Below, in pieces: positions 25,637 to 37,281 of a stretch of 64,000 nucleotides of DNA (its first letter is position 1; every line of letters begins with the position of its first letter). The notes beneath the pieces were generated by a model that was not told where the DNA came from, ran no database searches, and worked only from the letters and a program-made list of their open reading frames with translations. A program made the translations under genes and the position numbers. This stretch comes from Nitrospirales bacterium (lineage in GTDB: Bacteria; Nitrospirota; Nitrospiria; Nitrospirales; UBA8639): positions 18,980-82,979 of the forward strand of contig JAJDBM010000071.1 in NCBI GenBank assembly GCA_029261355.1, written 5' to 3'.

Positions 25637-26299
25637 ATGAATAGGGCCATGTTCAAAATTATTGTCTGTTTTGGTGATAGTTTGACTGTGGGATATCAGT
25701 CACCCACTCGAGCTGTGCCCTCATATCATGTGGCACCTTATGGGGCAGTGCTACAGAAATGGTTTGGAGCAAGGGGGTCGGTCATGATTCGCGGTGTTAA
25801 TGGGGAGACAACCAGTGAAATGGTGAATCGGTTTTCTCGTGATGTCGTTCAGGACGCCCCTCACTCAGTGGTCATTCTTGGTGGGACGAATGACATTGGG
25901 CTCCATCTACCCTCCACGGCAATTTTCAACAACCTGATACACCTCTACGAACTAGCAAGAGGAGCTTCAATAGAACCGATTGCGGTTACCATCCCTTCAT
26001 TACGTATGACGGGTGAAGGGGCTTCCCATGATTTGTTAGAACGTGAGATTGAACAACGTGTCGAGATAAATCAGAATATGAAGGCCTATTGCGGGAAAGC
26101 AGGGATATCTTGTCTTGACCTCTTTTCACATACTGTGGAAGAGGGGAGCGTGCAATTAGCGGAAGTCTATTCAAATGATGGCATTCATTTGTCTACGGAT
26201 GGATACGAATTGTTGGCAACATTGTTGTGGGAAGAAGTTTGGGCTCCAGAATTTGGGGCACCTGAAAAAGACTCCACTAACAAGAGTAGAGATATATAA
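25637..26299 (+). CDS. SGNH/GDSL-family hydrolase
   Basis: 220 residues. Block I is VCFGDSLTVGY with the nucleophile Ser15, block III is ILGGTNDIG, and block V is SNDGIHLSTDGY with the catalytic Asp and His. No signal peptide is seen, so it is cytoplasmic. The family covers esterases, lysophospholipases and acetyl-hydrolases; the substrate cannot be told from sequence. Confidence 0.88.
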   Translation: MNRAMFKIIVCFGDSLTVGYQSPTRAVPSYHVAPYGAVLQKWFGARGSVMIRGVNGETTSEMVNRFSRDVVQDAPHSVVILGGTNDIGLHLPSTAIFNNLIHLYELARGASIEPIAVTIPSLRMTGEGASHDLLEREIEQRVEINQNMKAYCGKAGISCLDLFSHTVEEGSVQLAEVYSNDGIHLSTDGYELLATLLWEEVWAPEFGAPEKDSTNKSRDI

Positions 26300-26318
26300 C
26301 TGTCATTCAACATTGAGC

Positions 26319-26774
26319 TTAGGCCTTTTTGTCGCCGCTCGATGGACTTGACCCAGAAGAAGGAGTCGAAGGTGTCGAGGACGTTCCTCCGCTGGATGAT
26401 CCTGAGGATGATGACTCTGAACCCGACGAACTTGAGCTGCTTGAGCTACTGTCAGTTGATTTAGCCGGTGTGGCCGAATCGGTGCTGCCCTCTGATTTTC
26501 CTTCTGCTTTTGCTTCAGTCTTACCTTCAGTCGTTTGGGCTTGGGGTTTCCCATCCTCACCAGGACGATTTGGTTCCTTCAACTTATCCGAATAGTCTGT
26601 GACATACCAGCCAGACCCCTTAAACATGATTGCTGGAGCGGAAATAATTTTTTGAACAGGTTCACCTTTAGGACATGAGAACTCAGCGCAGGTGGTAATG
26701 GGGGGGTCAGAGAACTTTCGTTGAATTTCAAATTTTTGATTACAAGCTGTACAGACGTATTCGTATATAGGCAC
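26319..26774 (-). CDS. FmdB-family zinc-ribbon regulatory protein with Ser-rich tail
   Basis: 151 residues from a GTG start with an excellent AGGAGG upstream. The FmdB ribbon is MPIYEYVCTACNQKFEI, with a C-x2-C and a second Cys pair in CAEFSCPKGEP, followed by KIISAPAIMFKGSGWYVTDY. From about residue 75 the chain becomes low complexity, first charged Lys/Glu/Gly, then runs of Ser and Ser-Gly-Thr-Pro. Such tails are common but this one is long. The role is presumed regulatory or metal-binding. Confidence 0.9.
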   Translation of the reverse strand: MPIYEYVCTACNQKFEIQRKFSDPPITTCAEFSCPKGEPVQKIISAPAIMFKGSGWYVTDYSDKLKEPNRPGEDGKPQAQTTEGKTEAKAEGKSEGSTDSATPAKSTDSSSSSSSSSGSESSSSGSSSGGTSSTPSTPSSGSSPSSGDKKA

Positions 26775-26858
26775 GGGGTTTCCTCCTCGTTAACTAAAAA
26801 AATCGCATGTATATGAGGTAATACTCAAGTGAGGAAAAGTCAAGACATTTGAGTATTG

Positions 26859-28058
26859 CTACTGTAATTTGTGAATGGCAGCAGCCAGTCTCTCCATTCC
26901 TTCTTTGATGACTGACATAGGTGGGGTATAGGAAAAGCGAATATGTTCCAGGCTTCCAAATGGCTCGCCAGCCACACCGGCCACATTCCCTTCCCTGAGG
27001 AGATACTGAGCCAAATCTGATGGGGTGCGAATAATCCCCTTGGAATGTTGTCTGCCCATTAAAGATGAAATGTTAGGGAAGGCATAAAAGGCCCCTCGTG
27101 GAGTCGGGCAGGTGATTCCTGGAATCGCATTCAGCCCTTTGACCATGGTGGTTCGTTGAATATCTAGGTCCTGGACCATACTGTCGATAAATGTCTGGCC
27201 TTCTCGTATCGCGACCACAGCAGCTTTTTGAGAAATTGAAGCTGGGTTTGATGTGCTCTGACTTTGAATGTGTCCCATGGCAGCGATGAGATCTTTCGGC
27301 CCTCCTGCATACCCAATTCTCCAGCCAGTCATAGAGTATGACTTTGAGACTCCATTTACGACTAATGTTCGTGAGGCTATTTCAGGACTTAAGGAAGCGA
27401 TGCTCGTATGTTGATGACCGTCGTAAACAAGGTGTTCATAGATTTCATCAGAGACCACAAGCAAATCATGTCGAATGGCAAGCTCCGCAACTCGTTCGAG
27501 CGTCGCGCGATCGTACAGACTTCCAGTTGGGTTGCAAGGACTATTTAAGATAATGGCCTTGGTCTTTTTGGTGATTAAGGCTTCTAAGCTTGCTGCATCA
27601 ATCGCATAAGCAGAGGATTCCTCGGTCTTGAGAAACACAGGCGTTGCATCGGCAAGTAGAATCTGCTCGGGATAGGAAACCCAATAGGGGCTAGGAACAA
27701 TCACTTCATCACCAGCCTCAAGGAAGGCTTGGGTAAAATTATAGAGTGTATGTTTCGCGCCACAGGATACCAGGATTTGGGACTTCTCATAGTCGAGCCC
27801 ATGCGTTGAGCGAAACGTATCAATAATGGCTTCCTTTAATTCATCAATGCCTGTGACAGGTGTATATTTAGTGAAATTAGCTTGAATGGCTGCTTGGGCA
27901 GCTTGTTTGACGATATCTGGCGTTTCTTGCGCCGGTTCTCCAGCCGCAAAGTCAAATACAGGAATCCCTTTGGCTTTCATTGCCTTCACGGTTGCGGCCA
28001 TTTGCAAGGTTGGTGAAGCAACGATTCTTGTCGTACGTGTCGCGAGAGTTAGAGCCAT
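26859..28058 (-). CDS. Pyridoxal-phosphate aminotransferase (aspartate aminotransferase type)
   Basis: 399 residues, class I/II fold. It begins ATRTTRIVASPTLQMAATVK, the type Ib aspartate aminotransferase start. PLP-binding features are SCGAKHTLYN, NSPCNPTGSLY, VSDEIYEHLVYDG and the Schiff-base Lys in VSKSYSMTGWRIGYAGG. The C-terminus has HIRFSYTPP with the substrate-carboxylate Arg. It transfers amino groups between aspartate and 2-oxoglutarate (or prephenate in some members). It begins two bases after the end of coaD on the same strand. Confidence 0.92.
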   Translation of the reverse strand: MALTLATRTTRIVASPTLQMAATVKAMKAKGIPVFDFAAGEPAQETPDIVKQAAQAAIQANFTKYTPVTGIDELKEAIIDTFRSTHGLDYEKSQILVSCGAKHTLYNFTQAFLEAGDEVIVPSPYWVSYPEQILLADATPVFLKTEESSAYAIDAASLEALITKKTKAIILNSPCNPTGSLYDRATLERVAELAIRHDLLVVSDEIYEHLVYDGHQHTSIASLSPEIASRTLVVNGVSKSYSMTGWRIGYAGGPKDLIAAMGHIQSQSTSNPASISQKAAVVAIREGQTFIDSMVQDLDIQRTTMVKGLNAIPGITCPTPRGAFYAFPNISSLMGRQHSKGIIRTPSDLAQYLLREGNVAGVAGEPFGSLEHIRFSYTPPMSVIKEGMERLAAAIHKLQ

Positions 28059-28059
28059 A

Positions 28060-28542
28060 TCATGCCTGACGATAATGAGCTTTCAATCGTATGGCGACAT
28101 CAGGATGTAAAAAATCCTGAAGCGGCCCCCCGAGAGAAGCCACTTCCTTCACCATACTTGATGTTAAATATGAATATTCTTCACTGGCCATTAAAAAGAC
28201 AGTTTCCACACCTTCGTCAAGTTTTCGGTTTAAGAGAGCCATCTGAAATTCGTGTTCGAAATCTGACACCGCACGCATGCCACGAATGATGGCATGGGCT
28301 CCACGACTTCGCACATAGGTGACCAGCAATCCGTCAAATGGTTCGACCTCAACATGGGGCAAGTGTTTGGTGGCCAGTTTGGCTAGTTCGATCCGTTGCG
28401 GAAGGTCAAAGAGTGGACTCTTTTGAGGATTGAGCGCGACGGCCACAATCACACGGTCAACCATCCGAAGGCTTCGGGCGATGACATTAGCGTGACCTAA
28501 GGTGATGGGATCAAACGTTCCTGGGTAAATGCCGATTCGCAT
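28060..28542 (-). CDS. coaD: Phosphopantetheine adenylyltransferase
   Basis: 160 residues from the ATG at 28542; a TTG three codons upstream is also open. The nucleotidyltransferase motif is IGIYPGTFDPITLGHANVI (T/HxGH), followed by VALNPQKSPLF, AIIRGMRAVSDFEHEFQMA and the ATP-binding EYSYLTSSMVKEVASLGG. It converts 4'-phosphopantetheine to dephospho-CoA. It overlaps the end of rsmD by about 32 bases, so rsmD-coaD are coupled, a common pairing. Confidence 0.96.
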   Translation of the reverse strand: MRIGIYPGTFDPITLGHANVIARSLRMVDRVIVAVALNPQKSPLFDLPQRIELAKLATKHLPHVEVEPFDGLLVTYVRSRGAHAIIRGMRAVSDFEHEFQMALLNRKLDEGVETVFLMASEEYSYLTSSMVKEVASLGGPLQDFLHPDVAIRLKAHYRQA

Positions 28543-29104
28543 GAGAATCAAGGGGTTGTTGGAAAAATGTCAGAATGGTATCGCCGTATCGAGCTTGCCG
28601 TACTTGCTGAAGACATCCCACCTCTGCGGGCAGGGTTGTCTTCCAAAAATGCTCAACAATCATCATGCCGTCTTGGGTCATGATCTGCTTCGTGCCTACT
28701 GCTTTTAAGAGCTGTTCAATGCGACGATGCTCATAAGGTGGATCAACGAAAATGATGTCAAATGGTGCATGGTGTAGGAATTGTACCTCACGCGCAACCT
28801 TCCAGGCATCAGACTCGAGAACCGTTGTCCCAAGGGGATTCCCACATCGTTTCAAATTTTCTCTGAGAACCAGTAACGAGTCTTGGTGGTGATCGACAAA
28901 CACCACCTCAGCTGCTCCTCGACTGATGGCTTCCAAGCCGACGGTTCCCGTCCCACAACATAAGTCTAGGACCTTTGAATCAGGGACACGGGCTGTCAGT
29001 ATGGAGAAGAGGGCTTCACGAACGCGATCAGATGTCGGGCGTAGCCGATTTCCTGTTGGGGCTTTGAGCCGACGTCCCTTTTGTGTTCCTGCAATCACTC
29101 TCAT
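28511..29104 (-). CDS. rsmD: 16S rRNA (guanine966-N2)-methyltransferase RsmD
   Basis: 197 residues. It starts MRVIAGTQKGRRLKAPTG with RPTSDRVREALFSIL. The SAM motif is VLDLCCGTGTVGLEAISRGA, and the catalytic motif DPPY occurs in IIFVDPPYEHRRIEQL. The family modifies G966 in helix 31 of 16S rRNA. The C-terminus runs into coaD. Confidence 0.95.
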   Translation of the reverse strand: MRVIAGTQKGRRLKAPTGNRLRPTSDRVREALFSILTARVPDSKVLDLCCGTGTVGLEAISRGAAEVVFVDHHQDSLLVLRENLKRCGNPLGTTVLESDAWKVAREVQFLHHAPFDIIFVDPPYEHRRIEQLLKAVGTKQIMTQDGMMIVEHFWKTTLPAEVGCLQQVRQARYGDTILTFFQQPLDSHANRHLPRNV

Positions 29105-29253
29105 TACTTACCGGTTCGTAACCTAGCACACCGTTTTCTTTCTTCACAACTCACCCATTTCCTTCACTCTTTGACGTGTTTCTTTTGACCTGCGTATAGT
29201 GAATGAAGGTTAGGGAGCGGACGTGGTTGATTCATGCCATAAAGGTGGGAAAG

Positions 29254-29940
29254 ATGAAAATGGGCATTCAATATTGGCCAAAATCAGAGCGTCCGCGAGA
29301 ACGCTTGCTGGAGTCTGGGCCTATGGCCTTATCGGATGCCCAGTTACTCGCGATACTTTTAAGAGTTGGGCGACAGGATTCTTCGGCAGTTCAGGTTGCG
29401 TTAGAACTATTGCAAGAGCTCGATGGGCTCCAGGGTCTTTCGAATAGAAGTCTGGAGGAACTATGTGTGATTCCAGGAATTGGTCCCGCAAAGGCTGCTC
29501 AAATTATGGCGGCGGTGGAGTTAGGGAAGCGAACCCTGGCGGCCCCATTAACGACGGGAGTGAAAGTTGGAGGTAGTCAGGATTTATTCAGACATTATTA
29601 TCCGCTCATGCGAGATCTTCGACATGAGATTTTTAAAGTAGTTCTCTTAGATGCCAAGCATCGGGTCATGCGAGATTTGACAATTTCAGAGGGTAGCTTA
29701 ACGGTGAATATTGTTCATCCCCGGGAGGTATTTAATTTGGCCGTTCGGGAGTCCGCTGCAGCCGTGATTGTTCTTCATAATCATCCAAGTGGAAACCCGG
29801 AGCCAAGCCCTGAAGATCGAGTATTGACGGAACGATTGGTGGCAGCCGGGGACATTTTGGGTATTCGTGTGTTAGACCATGTGGTCATTGGTGACGGAAC
29901 CTATGTGAGTTTTGCTGATCAAGGTCTTCTTTCTTCTTAA
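29254..29940 (+). CDS. radC: RadC-like JAB/MPN-domain protein
   Basis: 228 residues from the ATG at 29254, preceded by AGGTGG; the frame is open upstream but lacks a better ribosome site. There is an N-terminal helix-hairpin-helix region (LEELCVIPGIGPAKAAQIMA). The C-terminal JAMM domain has VVLLDAKHRVM and HNHPSGNPEPSPED, supplying the zinc ligands. Despite the name, its repair role is not established. Confidence 0.93.
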   Translation: MKMGIQYWPKSERPRERLLESGPMALSDAQLLAILLRVGRQDSSAVQVALELLQELDGLQGLSNRSLEELCVIPGIGPAKAAQIMAAVELGKRTLAAPLTTGVKVGGSQDLFRHYYPLMRDLRHEIFKVVLLDAKHRVMRDLTISEGSLTVNIVHPREVFNLAVRESAAAVIVLHNHPSGNPEPSPEDRVLTERLVAAGDILGIRVLDHVVIGDGTYVSFADQGLLSS

Positions 29941-30069
29941 CCCTCCGACGTTCATTCCATTTCTCAGGCTCATAGACCAGTCCTCATTGCATGTTGCATA
30001 GTGGATTTTCCTCGAAAATCATGCTAGAAATACTTGTGAATAAAGGAGTTTTTCAGGAGTTATGGTGTC

Positions 30070-30366
30070 ATGAATATTGACAAAGAAGAAGTTGAACATA
30101 TTGCGATGTTAGCGCGCTTGACGATTCCAGAAGGTGAAAAGGAGCAATTCAGTGAGCATCTGAGCCAGATTCTTACCTTTGTCGATCAATTACGAGAAGT
30201 CGACACAGAGGGGGTCCCACAGACATCTACTATCGTCACTGAAACCAATGTTTTGAGAGAGGATATTCCACGAGATAGCTTCACCGTGGAGCAAGCCACG
30301 GCGAATGCCCCACAAAGTCTCGATGGATTTTTTTTAGTACCAAAAATTATTGCAGATCGAGATTAA
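30070..30366 (+). CDS. gatC: Aspartyl/glutamyl-tRNA amidotransferase subunit C
   Basis: 98 residues, full length. It starts MNIDKEEVEHIAMLARLTIP, has FSEHLSQILTFVDQLREVDT, and ends SLDGFFLVPKII. GatC stabilises the GatA-GatB amidotransferase that makes Gln-tRNA(Gln) or Asn-tRNA(Asn) from mischarged tRNA. It is the first gene of a run with panD, gatA and gatB. Confidence 0.95.
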   Translation: MNIDKEEVEHIAMLARLTIPEGEKEQFSEHLSQILTFVDQLREVDTEGVPQTSTIVTETNVLREDIPRDSFTVEQATANAPQSLDGFFLVPKIIADRD

Positions 30367-30408
30367 CCTTACTCTTGCATTTAAATTGATTAAAAAAGGG
30401 TTCTAAGG

Positions 30409-30771
30409 ATGTATAGGCAATTGTTACGATCAAAGATTCATCGAGTGACGGTGACTGACTCCAATCTTGAGTACGAGGGAAGTTTAACTATTGATGCCGA
30501 TCTCATGGACAGTGCTGGCATTTTGCCGTATGAACTCGTGATGGTCTCCAACCTTAATAATGGTGAGCGTTTCTCAACCTACGCGTTAGCCGGACCGCGA
30601 GGGAAAGGTGATATCGTCCTGAATGGTCCTACTGCTCGAAAAGGGGTCTTGGGCGATAAGGTGATCATTTTTTGTTATGAGTATTTCAATGAGGATGAAG
30701 CTCAGGGCCATACACCAAAGGTCATACAAGTTGATGCCCATAACCGCCTGTTGTCTACCACATCCCTCTAG
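30409..30771 (+). CDS. panD: Aspartate 1-decarboxylase (pyruvoyl enzyme)
   Basis: 120 residues. The self-cleavage site is YEGS with Gly24-Ser25, which becomes the pyruvoyl group. Lys9, Tyr22 and Arg54-region residues of the family are present (LRSKIHRVTVTDSNLEYEGS), and GPTARKGVLGDKVIIFCY follows. It makes beta-alanine for pantothenate and CoA. Its position between gatC and gatA is unusual; with coaD nearby, two CoA-pathway genes lie within 3 kb. Confidence 0.95.
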   Translation: MYRQLLRSKIHRVTVTDSNLEYEGSLTIDADLMDSAGILPYELVMVSNLNNGERFSTYALAGPRGKGDIVLNGPTARKGVLGDKVIIFCYEYFNEDEAQGHTPKVIQVDAHNRLLSTTSL

Positions 30772-30837
30772 AATCTGCCAGAATCACTACTCATGTGTTT
30801 GCAGTGAAAGTCAGGAGATTTTTTTTCAAGAGGCACA

Positions 30838-32322
30838 TTGAATTCTATGGCACCTGCGCTTTTCAAATTGAGTCTCAAGGAATTGCAAGATCTCTTTACG
30901 CAAGGGGATATTGGAGCGTTTGATATTGCTCGCTCCTATCTTCTGAGAATTGGACAGGTTGAATCAAAGGTCAACGCCTATATTAGTTTAGCCAATAAAG
31001 AAACGGTATTAGCCGAGGCGAATGCCATTGATACGGATTTGAGGCAATGGCGAAAGACGTTTCCCTTAATGGCCATGCCCTTGGCTGTGAAAGATAATAT
31101 TTGCACACAGGACTTACGAACAACTTGTGGGTCCACGATGCTTGAACACTTTGTTCCCCCTTATGATGCGACTATTGTTTCACGATTCAAGGAACAGCGA
31201 TATTTACTGATGGGGAAAACAAATTTAGACGAATTTGGCATGGGATCGTCAACGGAGCATTCTGTGTTTGCGCCAACAAGAAATCCTTGGAACCTTGACT
31301 GTATCCCAGGTGGTTCAAGCGGAGGATCAGCTGCCGCCGTAGCCGCTGACGAATGTGTGGCTGCTCTCGGGACGGATACCGGTGGCTCAATTCGACAACC
31401 TGCAGCTTGCTGTGGAGTGATTGGACTTAAGCCTACCTATGGACGAGTCTCACGCTATGGGTTAGTCGCCTTTGCCTCCTCGCTTGATCAGATCGGGCCT
31501 ATCACCAAGACGGTGACGGATGCGGCGATGTTGCTGAACGTGTTATCGCCACATGACCCAAGAGATTCGACGTCTACCAAGCAGGCCCCTCCTGACTACA
31601 CGAAAGCCGTGAAAAAAAAGGACGTCAAAAAACTCAAATTTGGTGTGCCCAAAGAATTCTTTTCTGATGGACTCGATCCCGAAGTTGAGCGGCATGTTCG
31701 GGCAGCCATTCAAGAATTGAAGAATCTCGGAGGTGATATTCGCGAGGTGTCGCTGCCTTCCACAGATTGGGCTATTGCAGCCTATTATATCATTGCCACG
31801 GCGGAAGCGAGTTCAAATCTTGCGAGGTATGACGGTGTCAAATTTGGGCATCGAGCCAAAGCGCGTAAAGATCTGCTTGATATGTATCAAGAGACTAGAG
31901 CTGAAGGTTTTGGGTCTGAAGTCAAGCGGAGAATTATGCTTGGGACCTATGCCTTAAGTTCCGGGTATTATGATGCCTATTATGGAAAGGCTCAATCTGT
32001 CAGGACGCTCATTGCTCGCGACTTTCAATCGGTATTTGAAGAAGTTGATTGCTTGGTCACGCCAGTCATGCCAACTGCCGCTTTTCCACTCGGCGAGAAA
32101 CTGCAAGATCCACTACAGATGTATTTGTCTGATATGTATACAATATCTGCAAGCTTAGCTGGAATCCCGGCCATGTCCCTACCTTGTGGATTTACTCAGA
32201 CTGGCTTGCCAATTGGCTTGCAGTTAATGGGACGCCCGTTTGAAGAATCAACTATTCTTCGTGCGGCTTACGCCTATGAGCAATCAACTCAATGGCGAAA
32301 AAAACGTCCTCCCATTCGTTAA
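30838..32322 (+). CDS. gatA: Aspartyl/glutamyl-tRNA amidotransferase subunit A
   Basis: 494 residues from a TTG at 30838 with AGAGG four bases upstream; the ATG at 30847 (491 residues) is equally possible. The amidase signature is complete: Lys in LAVKDNICTQ, the cis-Ser and flanking Gly in PGGSSGGSAAAVAA, and the nucleophile Ser in GTDTGGSIRQPAA. It hydrolyses glutamine and passes ammonia to GatB. Confidence 0.97.
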   Translation: MNSMAPALFKLSLKELQDLFTQGDIGAFDIARSYLLRIGQVESKVNAYISLANKETVLAEANAIDTDLRQWRKTFPLMAMPLAVKDNICTQDLRTTCGSTMLEHFVPPYDATIVSRFKEQRYLLMGKTNLDEFGMGSSTEHSVFAPTRNPWNLDCIPGGSSGGSAAAVAADECVAALGTDTGGSIRQPAACCGVIGLKPTYGRVSRYGLVAFASSLDQIGPITKTVTDAAMLLNVLSPHDPRDSTSTKQAPPDYTKAVKKKDVKKLKFGVPKEFFSDGLDPEVERHVRAAIQELKNLGGDIREVSLPSTDWAIAAYYIIATAEASSNLARYDGVKFGHRAKARKDLLDMYQETRAEGFGSEVKRRIMLGTYALSSGYYDAYYGKAQSVRTLIARDFQSVFEEVDCLVTPVMPTAAFPLGEKLQDPLQMYLSDMYTISASLAGIPAMSLPCGFTQTGLPIGLQLMGRPFEESTILRAAYAYEQSTQWRKKRPPIR

Positions 32323-32346
32323 GTAGGCAGAAAGGAAAGGTTTTCT

Positions 32347-32721
32347 ATGATTGATTTGGCCGTTGTCGCCATCGCCATTGCTATCGTGGTTCTCGTGGCA
32401 TACCTTATTCCTACCATTCTACAAATTAAACGCACGGTCGCACAGTCTGAGCGTGTGTTGCTACGAGTGAATAATGAATTACCTGGCTTGCTCAAAGATA
32501 TTCGGGGAACAAGCGAAAATGTTCGAACTCTTACCGATCAAGCTAAGATGGGTGTTGATAAGGCATCGGTCCTGTTCACGGCTATGGGGGACATGGGACA
32601 GACCGTCCAGCAAGTTCATGGCACTGTGAAGGGAAAAGGCGGCTCATTCTTTTTGGGATTAACGAGTGTGTTGGCAGGTATTAAAGCAGCATCAAGTAAG
32701 ATGAGAAATCGTGGCTCTTAA
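32347..32721 (+). CDS. DUF948-domain small membrane protein
   Basis: 124 residues. An N-terminal membrane helix (VVAIAIAIVVLVAYLIP) is followed by a long amphipathic helix with the DUF948 pattern (VLLRVNNELPGLLKDIRGTS, then NVRTLTDQAKMGVDKA). The function is unknown; the family often precedes YtxH proteins and is linked to envelope stress in Gram-positives. Here it sits with a YtxH gene between gatA and gatB. Confidence 0.8.
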   Translation: MIDLAVVAIAIAIVVLVAYLIPTILQIKRTVAQSERVLLRVNNELPGLLKDIRGTSENVRTLTDQAKMGVDKASVLFTAMGDMGQTVQQVHGTVKGKGGSFFLGLTSVLAGIKAASSKMRNRGS

Positions 32722-32738
32722 AGAAGGAGGAACTGATT

Positions 32739-33068
32739 ATGGGAAGTAATCAATCATCAGCATCTGCGGGATCCGTGGCTTTAGCATTTTTAAGTGGGGC
32801 CCTTGTTGGTGCGGTTGGGGCATTTTTACTCGCTCCTCAGAGAGGACAAGATTCACGCGAACGTATTGTTGGATATGCGAGACGAACCGGTTCGGATATT
32901 CGTGATTTACAAGACAAAGCCACTGATGCCTTGGATGATGTGGTTATTAAAAGTCGAGACTTTGTCGATGAAGCGTCCTCAGCCGTCAAAGAGGCCATTG
33001 AGGCGGGTCGTGATGCGATGCGTCGCGAACGTGACCCGAATAGCCACGACTATACCCCTAAGATATAA
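32739..33068 (+). CDS. YtxH-domain protein
   Basis: 109 residues with a good Shine-Dalgarno (AAGGAGG). An N-terminal hydrophobic Gly/Ala helix (VALAFLSGALVGAVGAFLLA) is followed by APQRGQDSRERI, the YtxH start, and a charged helical tail. Such proteins are small membrane-anchored coiled coils of unknown role. It is cotranscribed with the DUF948 gene. Confidence 0.85.
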   Translation: MGSNQSSASAGSVALAFLSGALVGAVGAFLLAPQRGQDSRERIVGYARRTGSDIRDLQDKATDALDDVVIKSRDFVDEASSAVKEAIEAGRDAMRRERDPNSHDYTPKI

Positions 33069-33082
33069 TTTTCCAACCGAAT

Positions 33083-35819
<2,737 letters not shown>

Positions 35820-35825
35820 TAGTGA

Positions 35826-36188
35826 ATGAGAATGAGTCGCAACCGGAAACGTAAAGAAAAGACCCCAGGTTTCCTGGGGGAGATCATGAATAAGTTTCCG
35901 GTGGTTGCGGGCATGATCTTAAGTGGGCTTTTTCTCGGGTATATATTTTTTACAGAAAATGGATTGCCATTATATTTGCAAACACTTGCTCATGCGAAGC
36001 AGTTAGAATATCGTCTACTGGAAATGAAGAATGATACGAGGTTATTAGAGAAGGAAATATCCAGAGTTCAGTCTGATCCCCTGAAGCTTGAAGAATTAGC
36101 AAGGAATCGATTAGGGATGGTACGAAAAGGAGAAACGGTTTATCAATTCCTTGAACCTCGCCTTGAGGATTCCCCAGCAACACCTTAG
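35826..36188 (+). CDS. ftsB: FtsB/DivIC septum-formation initiator
   Basis: 120 residues. A basic N-terminus is followed by a membrane helix (VVAGMILSGLFLGYIFF), then a coiled coil (QLEYRLLEMKNDTRLLEKEI), and the DivIC end LEELARNRLGMVRKGETVYQF. It is a bitopic division protein that bridges FtsQ and FtsL. The eno-ftsB order is common. It starts six bases after eno. Confidence 0.88.
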   Translation: MRMSRNRKRKEKTPGFLGEIMNKFPVVAGMILSGLFLGYIFFTENGLPLYLQTLAHAKQLEYRLLEMKNDTRLLEKEISRVQSDPLKLEELARNRLGMVRKGETVYQFLEPRLEDSPATP

Positions 36189-36290
36189 TCCCTCTTCTTG
36201 TTTCCCTCCGGATTTACCGAAATTACTTTTCCTATTTGTTCACGAATCACGCGAAATATTTACTTTCATAGTTGGATCTAATTATTGGTT

Positions 36291-37181
36291 ATGAAATTTG
36301 GCAACTTAGTTATTGTTGGAAGACCGAATGTGGGGAAGTCTACGTTACTTAACGCGCTTGTGAAGCAAAAAGTGGCGATCATGTCAGATAAACCCCAGAC
36401 CACGCGAACGCGAGTGTTGGGTGTTGGCCATTTCCCCACAGCGCAACTTGCAATTCTTGATACGCCGGGACTGCACAAACCCAAGCATCAACTCAATCGT
36501 AAAATGGTGAGAACGGCATTAGACTCTCTCCCGGATGCTGATATTGTTTACGTGGTTATGGACGCCAATACACCTCCAGGCGCAGGCGACCGTTTTGTCA
36601 TGGAACAAGTCGTGACAGCTGCACAGTCGCGCACTTATGCAGGCATTTTCCTTTTACTCAATAAAGTTGATGAAGTCGGGAAGGCACGTTTGCTCCCACT
36701 GATTGATCAGTATCGACAGGTGTATGACTGGACAGAGATTGTTCCAATTTCAGCTAAAAGCGGAGTGAATATTGACCGCCTTGTTGATCTCACGATTGCC
36801 TGTTTATCAGAAGAAGTGCAGCCCTGTTATGACGAAGACTTTCTGACTGATCAGTCAATGCGGCAAATGGCGGCAGAAATGGTTCGCGAAAAAGTTTTAC
36901 ATCATACCCATGCGGAGCTTCCATATTCCGTTGCTGTTTTACTTGAAGAGTTTATTGAAGAACCGTCTCGAGCCCACATTCGAGCGACAATTTTTGTTGA
37001 AAAAGCATCTCAAAAACCCATTATCATTGGAAAAAAAGGGCAACGTTTGAAAACAATTGGAACGGAAGCCAGGCTAGATATGGAGAAAACATTTGGGATG
37101 AAAGTATTTTTAGAGCTGTGGGTTAAAGTACGTGAAGATTGGAGAGATAACGAAAGTCTCCTTGTTGATCTTGGCTACTAA
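36291..37181 (+). CDS. era: GTPase Era
   Basis: 296 residues from the ATG at 36291. G1 GRPNVGKSTLLN, G2 in PQTTRTRVLGV, G3 DTPGLHKPKHQLN, G4 NKVDEV and G5 ISAKSG are all present. The C-terminal KH domain shows TIFVEKASQKPIIIGKKGQR, then LELWVKVREDWRD. It binds the 3' end of 16S rRNA and assists 30S assembly. Confidence 0.97.
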   Translation: MKFGNLVIVGRPNVGKSTLLNALVKQKVAIMSDKPQTTRTRVLGVGHFPTAQLAILDTPGLHKPKHQLNRKMVRTALDSLPDADIVYVVMDANTPPGAGDRFVMEQVVTAAQSRTYAGIFLLLNKVDEVGKARLLPLIDQYRQVYDWTEIVPISAKSGVNIDRLVDLTIACLSEEVQPCYDEDFLTDQSMRQMAAEMVREKVLHHTHAELPYSVAVLLEEFIEEPSRAHIRATIFVEKASQKPIIIGKKGQRLKTIGTEARLDMEKTFGMKVFLELWVKVREDWRDNESLLVDLGY

Positions 37182-37281
37182 TGCAGAAGACCAAAGGAAC
37201 AAGGTATAGTGTCTCAGAACGGCAAGTAGGGGTGTTTTGTTTTTCAAGGATGGTGTTGTCGTGTAGTATCCATGATTGCAT

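Noticed and set aside
26329..26595. Acidic Asp/Glu/Leu-rich plus-strand frame
   Set aside because: It is the complement of the Ser-rich tail of the FmdB gene.
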